The notes under the pieces are model-generated. The model was not told where the DNA came from, ran no database searches, and saw only the letters and a list, made by a program, of their open reading frames with translations. The position numbers and the translations under genes are program-made. From contig NZ_LGUI01000006.1 of the NCBI RefSeq assembly GCF_002891295.1, positions 372,001-436,000 of the forward strand: a DNA stretch of 64,000 bases, in the 5' to 3' direction. Source of the DNA: Streptomyces eurocidicus. GTDB taxonomy: Bacteria; Actinomycetota; Actinomycetes; Streptomycetales; Streptomycetaceae. Shown piece after piece: positions 1-8,206 of this stretch (positions within the stretch are counted from its first letter, which is position 1; each line of letters starts with the position of its first letter).

Positions 1-272
1 GGCGGTACGCGGAGGTCCGCGCCCTGGTGGCGCCCGCCGGGGTGCCGCTGCCCGCCGACCCGGCGCGGCTGCGCGAGTGGTCGCTGGTCATGGCGGTGAC
101 GGGCACGCTGCTCGCCGTCGAACGCGGCCTGGTGGAGGCCGACGAGGTCGTCGTGCACGGCAGCGGTTCCTACACGGCCGACGACTTCGCGCCGCTGCCG
201 CCCACCGCGCGGCGGACCGCCACAAGCGTCTCCGACGTCGCGGACGCGCTCCACGCGGCCGCCCGGCGATGA
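1..272 (+). CDS. C-terminal end of a probable PLP-dependent (threonine-synthase-like / DUF6002-type) protein, cut by the window edge
   Basis: The reading frame is open from the first base (codons start at base 3) and stops with TGA at 270-272, so the start lies outside the window. About 89 residues are visible. The end reads as an alanine-rich helix followed by VVVHGSGSYTADDF, which resembles the terminal part of fold-type-II PLP enzymes of the threonine synthase type and of DUF6002 proteins found in actinobacterial biosynthetic clusters. No catalytic lysine can be seen because the N-terminal part is missing. Only 10 bases separate it from the next gene, so it heads or belongs to the same operon. 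The family call is an inference from a short stretch. Confidence 0.45.
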   Translation, partial: RYAEVRALVAPAGVPLPADPARLREWSLVMAVTGTLLAVERGLVEADEVVVHGSGSYTADDFAPLPPTARRTATSVSDVADALHAAARR

Positions 273-282
273 GGCGGCGAGG

Positions 283-1194
283 ATGCGCACCGGGATCGTG
301 ATCCTCCCCGAACACCCCTGGCCGGCCGCCCGCCGGCACTGGCTGCGCGCCGAGGAGCTCGGTTTCCACCACGCCTGGACGTACGACCACCTCTCCTGGC
401 GCTCGCTGCGCGACGCACCGTGGTTCGGCGCGATACCACTGCTGGCCGCGGTCGCCGCGGTCACCACCCGGATCCGGCTGGGTCCCCTCGTCGCCACCCC
501 GAACCTCCGGCACCCGGCGGTGCTGGCCAAGGAGCTCATGACGCTCGACCACATCGCGGGCGGCAGGGCCGTCGCGGGTCTCGGCGCCGGAGCGGCCGGT
601 TCCGACGCCCGCGCGCTGGGCGGCCCCCCGCTCTCCCCCGCCCGGCGGGCCGCCCGCTTCGAGGAGTTCGTCGCCCTGACGGACCGGCTGCTCGGCCAGG
701 ACCGCACCGACCACGAAGGCCCCTTCTACACCGCCCGGGGCGCCCGTACGATCCCCGGCTGTGTGCAGCGCCCCCGCCTCCCCTTCATCATCGCGGCGAC
801 CGGGCCGCGCGGCATGCGGCTGGCGGCGCGGCACGGGCAGGGCTGGGTGACCCATGGCACCGCCGCCGGGCCCGGCGAGCTCCCCGAGGCCGAGGTGCTG
901 CCCCTCCTGGCCCGGCAGTCCGCCCTGTTCGGGGACGCCTGCGAACAGGCCGGCCGCGCCCCGGCGGAGGCCGGCCGCATGGTGCTCGGCAGCCGGCTGG
1001 TCCCCGGTCTCACGGACTCCGTGGACCGGCTGCTCGGCTTCGCGGCGGAGTGCGCCGCGCTGGGCTTCACCGACCTGGTCCTCCACCGGCCCAGGCCCTC
1101 GGGGGTGTTCGCCGGGGACGTCACGGCCTTCGAGGAGGTCGTGGCGGCCGCGATCCCGCAGGTCGAGCGGCTGAAGCCGCCCCCGGGCGGCTGA
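283..1194 (+). CDS. LLM-class flavin-dependent oxidoreductase (luciferase-like, F420/FMN)
   Basis: The 303-residue protein has the bacterial-luciferase-like barrel: an N-terminal strand MRTGIVILPE, the WTYDHLSWRS segment, the strand TRIRLGPLVATPNLRHPA, then LAKELMTLDHIAGGRAVAGLGAG, which is the family hallmark. The length fits single-domain F420- or FMN-dependent monooxygenases and reductases. The start ATG at 283 follows GAGGCGGCGAGG, a good ribosome binding site. It lies between the PLP-type gene end and a methyltransferase on the same strand, so it is probably a tailoring oxidase or reductase of a small biosynthetic operon. The substrate and the choice between F420 and FMN cannot be read from the sequence. 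Confidence 0.85.
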   Translation: MRTGIVILPEHPWPAARRHWLRAEELGFHHAWTYDHLSWRSLRDAPWFGAIPLLAAVAAVTTRIRLGPLVATPNLRHPAVLAKELMTLDHIAGGRAVAGLGAGAAGSDARALGGPPLSPARRAARFEEFVALTDRLLGQDRTDHEGPFYTARGARTIPGCVQRPRLPFIIAATGPRGMRLAARHGQGWVTHGTAAGPGELPEAEVLPLLARQSALFGDACEQAGRAPAEAGRMVLGSRLVPGLTDSVDRLLGFAAECAALGFTDLVLHRPRPSGVFAGDVTAFEEVVAAAIPQVERLKPPPGG

Positions 1195-1244
1195 ATCCGC
1201 GGCGGAAGGACCGGAGCGGAAGGACGAGGAGAGGCGGAGCGGGC

Positions 1245-2027
1245 GTGACGACGGACGAGGAGACCCCGCCCCCGGGCGGACCCGGCATCGGCGACTACGG
1301 CCGGACGTTCGGCGAGGTCTACGACGACTGGTACCCCCCGGAGTTCGGCGACGGCACGGCGGCCGTGGCGGCGCTGGCGCGCTTCGGAGCCGGCGGCGAG
1401 GCCCTCGAACTGGGCGTCGGCACCGGCCGTATCGCCATACCCCTCGCCCGGCGCGGCGTCCGCGTCCACGGGGTGGACAGCTCGCCCGAGATGCTGCGCC
1501 GGCTGCGCGGAAAGCCCGGCGGGCACCTGGTGCGCACCGTGCTCGCGGACATGGCCGACTGCGACCTGGGCCGCCGGTTCACTCTCGTCTACTCCGTCTT
1601 CAACAGCCTCTTCTGCCTCCCCGACCAGGCCCGGCAGACCGCCTGCCTCGCCGTCGCCGCCCGCCATCTGGCACCCGGCGGCCGCCTCGTCGTCGACCAC
1701 CAGATCCCCGCCGGCGTCTCCCCCGGGATCTCCGCCCGGCACTTCCACACCGAGGAGGACCGGTTCCGCTTCTCCCTGGTCGACTGCGACCCGGTGACCC
1801 AGGTGATGGACCGGCGCACCGTGGTCGTCACGGACGGCGACACCGTCTCGTACCGGTCGGTCATCCGCTATGTGTGGCCCGGCGAGCTGGATCTGATGGC
1901 CGCGGCGGCGGGGCTGGTGCCGCTGGCCCGCGCGGCCGACTGGAAGGGGTCGCCGATGAGCGCCGACAGCCCGGGGTGCGTGTCCGTCTACCGCCACCGG
2001 GCACCCGGGGAAGGGGCGAAGGCGTGA
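1245..2027 (+). CDS. Class I SAM-dependent methyltransferase
   Basis: The 260-residue protein shows the Rossmann methyltransferase motif I ALELGVGTGRIAIPLARRG, the acidic end of strand 2 (VHGVDSSPEML), motif II around LADMADCDL and motif III after LAPGGRLVVDH. The GTG start at 1245 follows GGACGAGGAGAGG; an upstream extension of the frame has no family similarity. It sits 50 bases after the flavin oxidoreductase and its stop overlaps the next start as GTGA, so translation of the two is coupled. It probably methylates the operon product on O or N; nothing in the sequence identifies the substrate. Confidence 0.85.
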   Translation: MTTDEETPPPGGPGIGDYGRTFGEVYDDWYPPEFGDGTAAVAALARFGAGGEALELGVGTGRIAIPLARRGVRVHGVDSSPEMLRRLRGKPGGHLVRTVLADMADCDLGRRFTLVYSVFNSLFCLPDQARQTACLAVAARHLAPGGRLVVDHQIPAGVSPGISARHFHTEEDRFRFSLVDCDPVTQVMDRRTVVVTDGDTVSYRSVIRYVWPGELDLMAAAAGLVPLARAADWKGSPMSADSPGCVSVYRHRAPGEGAKA

Positions 2028-3133
2028 CGGGCGAGGAGCGTCCCCCGGTCCCGGCCAGGTCGGCGCCGCCGTCCCGCGCGCTGCTGCGGGCGCGGTACGC
2101 GTGGGACACGGCTCCCCGGCTGGCGGGCGTGCGCGTCCGGTGGGACGGCGCCGTGCACGCCCGCCTGACGGCCTGCTCGCCGCCGCACAGCCCGGTGCGG
2201 CTGTGTTACGAGGGGCTGGGCGACGGCTCGCGGCACGTGCTGCCGTTCCTCCGGCAGCGGGGCGTGGAGACGCGGGAGACGCGGCCCGGCGCGCCCGTGG
2301 ACGTCCGGCTGTCCGGGCTCCCCGCCCGGCGGGTGCCCCCACCGGGGCCGGCCACGCTCGTGCTGCCGTTCCGGGTGCGGCTCGTCGTCCCCGTGGGCGA
2401 CGGGCCCGAGGCCCTGCGCGCCCGGATCTCCGCGCGCGAGCGCCGGACCTTCCGCGCCCGGCGCGCCGCCCGGGGGTGGACGTGGGAGACCTGCGCCGAT
2501 CCGCGCGCCTTCGACCACTTCTACCAGCGGATGCACCTGCCCACCATGCGGCGCCGGCACGGCGACGCGACCCGGGGACTGCCCGCCGGCCTCGCCTACG
2601 AATGCCTCTTCCGGAGGGGGATCCTCTTCTTCCTGGTCGAGGACGGCACCCGGGTGGCCGGGGTGCTGTGCGCCCTCACCCGGCCGCGCGTCCTGACGAT
2701 GCGGCTGCTCGGCGTCCTCGGCGGCGCGGAGCGGCACTACGCGGACGGCGCCGTACGGGCGCTGACGCACTTCGCGCTGGAGTGGGCGGAGGCGCACGGC
2801 TTCTCCCACGTCGACCTGTCCGGCTGCGAGCCCTTCCTCAGTAAGGGGATCTTCCAGTTCAAGCAGCGGTTCCATCCGGAGTGCCGGCTGCCGGACGACC
2901 ACTTCGGCGGCAAACGGCTAGTGCTCCGTGTCCTGCGGGACACCCCGGCGGTACGGGACCTCCTGGTGGCGAACCCGGTGCTCGCCTGCGGCGACGACGG
3001 CCTGGAGGCCCTGTACCCCCATGACGCGGACCGGCCGCCCCGTACCGAACTGGCGTGGCGGTGCCCGGGCGTACGCCGCGCCCGGCACCTACCGCTGGAC
3101 ACCTTCCTGCGGGACACGGCGGGACGGGCCTGA
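2024..3133 (+). CDS. GNAT / FemAB-like acyl- or aminoacyl-transferase (Acetyltransf_6, CelD-like)
   Basis: A 369-residue protein starting with GTG in the GTGA overlap with the methyltransferase stop. The C-terminal half has the GNAT fold pattern of FemAB/CelD proteins: FDHFYQRMHLPTMRRRHGD, then ILFFLVEDGTRVAGVLCALT, then a helix before FSHVDLSGCEPFLSKGIFQF, the conserved end of this family. The N-terminal half is less conserved and rich in Arg and Pro. FemAB relatives move an aminoacyl or acyl group to an amine. Together with the ATP-grasp-like gene 28 bases downstream it suggests that the operon builds an amide or peptide bond without an NRPS. The function is an inference; the fold call is fairly firm. 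Confidence 0.65.
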   Translation: MTGEERPPVPARSAPPSRALLRARYAWDTAPRLAGVRVRWDGAVHARLTACSPPHSPVRLCYEGLGDGSRHVLPFLRQRGVETRETRPGAPVDVRLSGLPARRVPPPGPATLVLPFRVRLVVPVGDGPEALRARISARERRTFRARRAARGWTWETCADPRAFDHFYQRMHLPTMRRRHGDATRGLPAGLAYECLFRRGILFFLVEDGTRVAGVLCALTRPRVLTMRLLGVLGGAERHYADGAVRALTHFALEWAEAHGFSHVDLSGCEPFLSKGIFQFKQRFHPECRLPDDHFGGKRLVLRVLRDTPAVRDLLVANPVLACGDDGLEALYPHDADRPPRTELAWRCPGVRRARHLPLDTFLRDTAGRA

Positions 3134-3161
3134 GGGACCCGAGGGATCTGAGGGAGAGATC

Positions 3162-4493
3162 ATGACGGCGACGGCGGGGCACCACCCCTGGTTCGGCTCG
3201 TACCTTCCGGACCGGCCGGGCCCGGCCCTCGTCCGGGAGGTCCTCGTCGAGGAGATGCGCGACCTGGGCTTCCACGAGGGGCTGGTGTCGGCCCGGCCGC
3301 TGCTCGTCCCCCCGGGCAGCGCCGCGGAGCTGTACGGCGCGGCCGCGCGGCTGCTGGACCTCCTCCGCCGGGCCCTGCTGGCGAGCGGGCCCACGGCGCG
3401 GCACCGGATGGCCGCGCTGGGCGTGGACGAGTCGCTGCACCCCTTGTTCGTCGACGCGCGGCTGGAGGAGCGTTACTGCGGCTGTATGGCCCGCCCGGAC
3501 GCGGTGATCGGTGCGGACGGTCCGCGGTTCCTGGAGTTCAACGTCGGTGGGGCGGTCGGCGGGGCCGTCCACACGCACATGATGACGCGGGCTTGGCGCC
3601 GCGTGTACGGCGGCGCCCCGCCCTTCGACGGCCCTTCGCTGTTCGGGGCGCGCCGCCGGCTCTTCGCCGCGGTCGGCGAGGAGCTGCGGCTGCCCCCGGC
3701 CGTCGCCCTGCTGGGCACGGTCCGCGACCTGCCCGGGGTGGGCAGCGCCCGCTACTTCGACGTCGAGGTCGACCACCTGCGGCGGCACGGCTTCCGGGCC
3801 GAGTTCTTCGAACCGGAGGAGCTGGACCGGGCGTACGACCCCACGGGCGGCTTCCGGTTCCCCCTGGGCCTGCGGCACTTCACGGTCACCGAATGGCGCG
3901 AGCACGGCATCGACCTGGCGCCGGTACGCCGGGCGCTCGACGCCGGGTGCCTCTTCCTGGCGCCGCAGACCGCTTTCCTGATCTCCAACAAGAAGGTTCT
4001 CGGGTGGGTGTCGGAGGGGCTGCCCTGGATGACCGGCGCCGACCGGGCGCTGGTGCGCCGCTACCTCCCCTGGACCAGGGTGGTCCGCGACCGCCGCGTC
4101 GGCTGGCGCGGCCGGGAGCACGACCTGGGCGAGCTGCTGCTGCGCCGACGGGCATGCTTCGTGCTCAAGAAGGCCGTCGGCATGTGCGGCGACGGCGTGC
4201 TCCTGGGGCCGTCCACCGACCCCGCGGTGTGGGAGCGCGCCGTGGGGCGGGCGTTGCGGGAGGAGGACAGCATTGCCCAGGAGTACGTGGAGGCGGGGCG
4301 GTGCGCGACAGAGGTGACCGACGGGACGGGGTCCGGCACCCGTCCCGCGACGATCGCCCCGCTCCTCGGCCCGTACGTCGTCGCGGGCAGGCCGGCGGGC
4401 TGTCTGGTCCGCTATTTCGCGTCGGGCGAGAGCGGCATCGTCAGCATGTACGGCCACGGGGCGCTGATCAATGTGCTGGTGGCCGCGGGCTGA
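3162..4493 (+). CDS. ATP-grasp-like ligase (circularly permuted / glutathionylspermidine-synthase-like)
   Basis: A 443-residue protein with ATG at 3162 after GAGGGAGAGATC. Segments such as RFLEFNVGGAVGG (acidic metal site region), LAPQTAFLISNKKVLG, the lysine-containing FVLKKAVGMCGDGVLLG and IAQEYVEAGR, and the end VRYFASGESGIVSMYGHGAL fit the ATP-binding half of circularly permuted ATP-grasp proteins that activate a carboxylate as acyl phosphate and join it to an amine. It is the last gene of the left operon and is followed 22 bases later by a convergent gene. The family assignment comes from reading motifs only, so a distant homologue remains possible; no substrate can be assigned. Confidence 0.6.
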   Translation: MTATAGHHPWFGSYLPDRPGPALVREVLVEEMRDLGFHEGLVSARPLLVPPGSAAELYGAAARLLDLLRRALLASGPTARHRMAALGVDESLHPLFVDARLEERYCGCMARPDAVIGADGPRFLEFNVGGAVGGAVHTHMMTRAWRRVYGGAPPFDGPSLFGARRRLFAAVGEELRLPPAVALLGTVRDLPGVGSARYFDVEVDHLRRHGFRAEFFEPEELDRAYDPTGGFRFPLGLRHFTVTEWREHGIDLAPVRRALDAGCLFLAPQTAFLISNKKVLGWVSEGLPWMTGADRALVRRYLPWTRVVRDRRVGWRGREHDLGELLLRRRACFVLKKAVGMCGDGVLLGPSTDPAVWERAVGRALREEDSIAQEYVEAGRCATEVTDGTGSGTRPATIAPLLGPYVVAGRPAGCLVRYFASGESGIVSMYGHGALINVLVAAG

Positions 4494-4515
4494 CCGGGGT
4501 GCCGCCCCCTTCGTC

Positions 4516-5310
4516 TCAGAACGCGGAGTTCGCGGACCAGCGCATCAGCAGCTCCTCGTCCCCCTCCACCCGGAGGGCGTCCGAGTCGGGGCCGAGGCGC
4601 CCGTACAGGAACAGCAGCAGATCCGCGGCGGCCCCCTGGACGGACACGTCGGCGGCCGGGTGCGCGGCCTCCGGGTACGGGCCCGTCTCCACGGTGAAGC
4701 CGTCGGAGCCGAGGCGGACGAGCCAGTCGCCGTCGCCGTCGGCGCACCGGAAGCGCAGGGTCTCTCCGGCCCCGCGCAGCTCGGCCACCTTGGGGGCGAA
4801 GAACGCGGCGTGGGGCAGGTTGACGAGGAACTCGTCGACGCCGTCGGCGGCCAGGTCGCGGTCGATCACGGGGCTGAGGCCGAGGGCGCGCTCCGCGTCG
4901 GTGCGGTGGACCAGGGTCTCGAACAGCATCCGGCGGATCCAGAACCTGGCGTGCTGGTCGGCTCCCCAGGCCCACATCGGGGCGTCCGGGTCGAGCTCGG
5001 CGAAGGCGCTCGCGGCCTCGGCGGCGCTGTCCGCCAGCCAGTCCGGGTAGCCGTCCTCGCTCGCCGGGAGCCGCAGCTCCACGTCGCGGCTGCGCGGCGG
5101 TTCCTGGATGCGCCCGCGCAGGAGCACGGAGAACCAGCGCTGCACACTGCCGGTGTGCCGGACGAGGTCGGCGAGCGTCCAGCCCGGGCAGCCGGGCACC
5201 GGGGTGGCGAGATCGGCATCCTTGACCGCCGCGACGAACGCGGCGGTCTCGGCGGCGACGGCGTCTCGGTGGACGGCGGGGGCGGATGCCCGGCCCGATC
5301 GGTTCGACAT
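4516..5310 (-). CDS. Maleylpyruvate isomerase family mycothiol-dependent protein (DinB_2/MDMPI type)
   Basis: A 264-residue protein with the actinobacterial MDMPI N-terminal four-helix domain: a His early (VHRDAVAAETAAF), the PVPGCPGWTLADLVRHTG motif carrying metal-binding and mycothiol-site residues, and a second conserved His in LFETLVHRTDAERALG. The C-terminal SCP2-like part ends with AAADLLLFLYGRL. Such proteins use mycothiol as cofactor in isomerisation or thiol-transfer reactions. A second member lies at 50245-51084. It converges with the biosynthetic operon and is probably unrelated to it. The substrate is unknown. Confidence 0.85.
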   Translation of the reverse strand: MSNRSGRASAPAVHRDAVAAETAAFVAAVKDADLATPVPGCPGWTLADLVRHTGSVQRWFSVLLRGRIQEPPRSRDVELRLPASEDGYPDWLADSAAEAASAFAELDPDAPMWAWGADQHARFWIRRMLFETLVHRTDAERALGLSPVIDRDLAADGVDEFLVNLPHAAFFAPKVAELRGAGETLRFRCADGDGDWLVRLGSDGFTVETGPYPEAAHPAADVSVQGAAADLLLFLYGRLGPDSDALRVEGDEELLMRWSANSAF

Positions 5311-5625
5311 GTGTTTCGCCGCGCTTCCTGCTGCTCCGGCCCGGCAGCCTGACCTGCGGGCGTCTTGGGGCAGCCTGCCACAGTGGGGCGTGCGGCTTGT
5401 GGGCGGGCGGGGGTTCTTTCCCCTACCCGCCCCTTCCCGTAACCGGGGAGATCCCCGGGCCCCCGTTCCGCGCTCCGCGCGGTGTCCTCAAACGCCGGAC
5501 GGGCTGAATTTTCCGCCCGTTCCGGGCAACAAATCAGCCCGTCCGGCGTTTGAGGACCGGGGTCCGGGGCGGAGCCCCGGTTCGGGAAGGGGCGGGGTGG
5601 GGAACAAGCCCGCCGCAGGCGACCC
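5311..5625. other. Non-coding intergenic stretch with Streptomyces-type repeat DNA
   Basis: No convincing gene is present. The stretch holds the 23-bp inverted repeat at 5485-5556 and a GC-rich hairpin around 5559-5580 (GGTCCGGGGC and its near complement), both typical filler between convergent or tandem Streptomyces genes. It separates the start of the mycothiol-type gene from the end of the permease gene, both on the minus strand, so it also carries the terminator function for the permease. Confidence 0.6.
5485..5556. repeat. Perfect 23-bp inverted repeat, common Streptomyces intergenic element
   Basis: Left arm 5485-5507 begins TCCTCAAACGCC and right arm 5534-5556 ends GGCGTTTGAGGA; the arms are exact reverse complements over 23 bp with a 26-base loop. 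The core CCGTCCGGCGTTTGAGGA is a familiar dispersed sequence between Streptomyces genes. It lies just downstream of the permease stop (minus strand), so it can act as a terminator. Confidence 0.8.
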
Positions 5626-7290
5626 CTAGGAGACCGTGGTCCCCGCAGGGCTGCCCTGACGAGGGACGTCGGCATGGGTCACGGCCGCGGCGTCGGCATC
5701 CGCACCGAGCGGATCAGCCCCCGGCAACCCCGCCTCATGAGCCCGCACCCCAGCCCGTACCGCCCAGAAGTAGAAGCCCAGGGCCGACAGCCCGACCAGC
5801 GCGATGTCGACACCGCCGGGAAGCACCCCGTGGCCGCCGAACTCCTCGCTGCCGAGGGCCGACAGCAGGGACATCCACAGCAGGAATCCGATCATCCACC
5901 AGGCCGGGGCGAACTGCCTGCGCAGGTCGGTCTCGCCCTTGCGGCGCAGTACGAGCGCGGCGATGGGGACCGAGAGCAGAGTCAGCAGGGTCACCTTGCC
6001 GGTGTTGGGCCACTTCGACCAGTACAGGGCGCAGGCCGCGAAGGCGAAGATGAGCGGGCAGAGGACCTTGGCGGCGGGCAGCCGGAAGGGGCGGGGCAGG
6101 TCGGGCTTGGTCTGCCGGAAGACGCCGACCGCGATGGGGCCCATGAGGTAGGAGACGACCATCGCCGCGGAGACGACGCTGGCCAGGGCCTCCCAGCTGT
6201 GGCCGATGGTCAGCAGGAGCAGGACGGAGAAGCCCAGGTTGAGCCACATGGCGGGGCGGGCGACGCCGTAGCGGGGGTGCACCTCGGCGATCTTCTTGGG
6301 GAAGAAGCCGGTGTCGGCGAGGTTCTGGGCCAGGTAGGCGGCCGAGGCGACGTTGCCGATGTTGGCGCCGTTGGGCGAGATGAAGGCGCCGAACTGGAGC
6401 ATGGTGACGACCCAGTGCAGCATCAGCAGCTTGGCGAGGTCGGCGAAGGGCGAGGAGAAGTTGACACCGCTCCAGCCGCCGGCCTCGGCGAGCTTTTCCG
6501 GGGGGACGGCGCCGAGGAAGGCGACCTGGAGGGCCAGGTAGATCACCAGGCCGAGGGAGAGGGCGCCGACGAGGGCGAGGGGGATGGCCCGGCCGGGGTT
6601 CTTGGCGTTGCCGCCGAGGTTGACGACGGCCTGGAAGCCGTTGAAGGCGAAGACGACGCCGGAGGCGCTGACGGCGGTGAGGACGGCGGACCAGCCGTTG
6701 GGGGCGAAGCCGCCGTGCGAGGTGAAGTTCTCGGTGTGGAAGCCGGAGGCGATGAGCGCGGCGACCGCGAGGACCGGGATGGCGAACTTGACCAGGGTCA
6801 GCAGGTTGTTGGCCCGTGCCAGCAGCTCGACCGACCAGTAGCAGGCCAGCCACAGGGCGACGGTCAGGAACAGGGCCATCGCGATGCCGGTGCCGGAGAG
6901 GCTGCCGTCGGCGACCAGCCCGCGGGCCCAGCCGAAGCTCCACGAGGACATGTACTGGGTGCCCGCGATGGCCTCGATCGGGATCAGCGAGGCGGTCGCT
7001 ATCCACACCGCCCAGCCGGTGATGAAGCCCAGCACCGGGCCGTGCGAGAGGGAGCCGAACCTGGCCATGGCCCCCGGCAGCGGATAGGCGGCGCCCACCT
7101 CGGCGTACGACATGGCGATCATGCCGATGAAGATGGCGCCGATCACCCAGGCGACCAGGGCGGCGGGCCCCGCGACCTGCGCCGCCTGACCGGCCCCGAA
7201 GAGCCAGCCGGAGCCGAAGATCGACCCCAGCCCGATCATGATCAGGGCGAAGAGGCTCAGGCCCTTTCGATTGGCCGCGCTCAGGTCCAC
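5626..7290 (-). CDS. APC-superfamily amino acid permease
   Basis: With the GTG start at 7290 (VDLSAANRKGLSLF, preceded by GGAAAAG at good spacing) the protein is 554 residues. It has about 12 hydrophobic segments, beginning with LFALIMIGLGSIFGSGWLFG, the helix-1 motif of amino acid-polyamine-organocation permeases with its unwound Gly-Ser-Gly part. Further conserved stretches are GVVFAFNGFQAVVNLGGNAKNPGRA in the middle and the GPIAVGVFRQ loop. The frame stays open upstream for another 101 codons, but those codons lack family similarity. The cytoplasmic tail is Ala/Asp-rich. Amino acid specificity cannot be read. Confidence 0.88.
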   Translation of the reverse strand: MDLSAANRKGLSLFALIMIGLGSIFGSGWLFGAGQAAQVAGPAALVAWVIGAIFIGMIAMSYAEVGAAYPLPGAMARFGSLSHGPVLGFITGWAVWIATASLIPIEAIAGTQYMSSWSFGWARGLVADGSLSGTGIAMALFLTVALWLACYWSVELLARANNLLTLVKFAIPVLAVAALIASGFHTENFTSHGGFAPNGWSAVLTAVSASGVVFAFNGFQAVVNLGGNAKNPGRAIPLALVGALSLGLVIYLALQVAFLGAVPPEKLAEAGGWSGVNFSSPFADLAKLLMLHWVVTMLQFGAFISPNGANIGNVASAAYLAQNLADTGFFPKKIAEVHPRYGVARPAMWLNLGFSVLLLLTIGHSWEALASVVSAAMVVSYLMGPIAVGVFRQTKPDLPRPFRLPAAKVLCPLIFAFAACALYWSKWPNTGKVTLLTLLSVPIAALVLRRKGETDLRRQFAPAWWMIGFLLWMSLLSALGSEEFGGHGVLPGGVDIALVGLSALGFYFWAVRAGVRAHEAGLPGADPLGADADAAAVTHADVPRQGSPAGTTVS

Positions 7291-7768
7291 GACGTGCTTT
7301 TCCGTTCTGCCGGGAGACAAGATCTGGAGGCAGCCTTGAGCGACTCTCCGGTCGTGCGGCTGCCATACCTGCTGCATTGGCTCGCGCCGACCGACGGCGC
7401 CATTTTCCGGATCGAGTGCGCACGGAGTGAGTTCCGCCACTCGCGCTGAATTCCGGCCCCGTCGGCTTTGCCGACATCGGGCCCCCGGGAGCAACACACC
7501 GGGATTTGCGTGACGGGGCGGGGAAATTCGCACAGCGATTTCCCCGTCCGTCGGCGACGAGATCGCCGAGGACGCAATAGCGACGGCCGTCATCGTACGG
7601 TAATTCGAGGAGCGGATCCAAACGCGACGGGGCGCTCCATTAGGGCCGTGACCAGGCCATTACCGCCGGTCAGGCCCGCTCCGTACCGCGCTGAACCTGA
7701 GGCCCGGTGCGGTACGGACGAACGGGGTGGTCCGGCGTCCGTCCCGTACCGCCGGCGGGTGGTCCGGG
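7291..7768. other. Long intergenic region between ArsC-like gene and permease; possible structured 5' leader
   Basis: No gene is supported here. Downstream of the ArsC stop (minus strand) and upstream of the permease start, the DNA is less GC-rich than the genes. A perfect small hairpin GTCGGC-TTT-GCCGAC lies at 7461-7475 and can extend outward through GGGCCC. The length (up to 478 bases) allows a promoter and a long leader for the permease. I compared it by eye with known riboswitch cores (glycine, guanidine, c-di-AMP, SAM, cobalamin) and found no match. Confidence 0.4.
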
Positions 7769-8140
7769 TCAGCCGCGCGCGGACCTGGCCAGGGCCTCGC
7801 GCACCGCCTCCTCCGTGCGGCCGACCACGGCCGAGCCGTCGTCCGCGGTGATGAGGGGGCGCTGGATCAGCCGGGGGTGGGCGGCCAGGGCGGCGACCCA
7901 GCGGTCTCGCGCCGGTTCGTCGCGCGGCCAGTCCTTGAGACCGAGTTCCTTGGCCTCCGGCTCCTGGGTGCGCGTGATGTCCCACGGCTCCAGCCCGAGC
8001 CGGCCGAGGACGGCGCGGATCTCGTCCTCGTCCGGTACGTCCTCCAGGTAGCGGCGCACGGTGTACGCGGCACCCTCCGCGTCCAGCAGGCCGACCGCGC
8101 CGCGGCACTTCGAGCAGGCGGGATTGATCCAGATCTCCAT
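7769..8140 (-). CDS. ArsC/Spx-family thioredoxin-fold protein
   Basis: A 123-residue protein starting MEIWINPACSKCRGAV. The thioredoxin-like fold with CSKC (a CxxC instead of the single Cys of classical arsenate reductases), the following RRYLEDVPDEDEI and the HPRLIQRPLI segment with its conserved Arg-Pro are typical of the ArsC/Spx superfamily. It may reduce arsenate or act on other thiol substrates; there are no arsenic-resistance genes nearby, so a role in arsenic defence is not supported by context. A GTG three codons upstream (8149) is an alternative start; no strong ribosome binding site decides. Confidence 0.8.
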   Translation of the reverse strand: MEIWINPACSKCRGAVGLLDAEGAAYTVRRYLEDVPDEDEIRAVLGRLGLEPWDITRTQEPEAKELGLKDWPRDEPARDRWVAALAAHPRLIQRPLITADDGSAVVGRTEEAVREALARSARG

Positions 8141-8206
8141 GGCGCACACGGTATCGCGGAGCCGCCGGGGCTCCCCGAGGACCGATGGCGCGAAGGGCCC
8201 GACGGC

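Noticed and set aside
7291..7640. Riboswitch before the permease
   Set aside because: None of the familiar conserved cores could be matched by eye; kept only as a weak finding about an unassigned leader.
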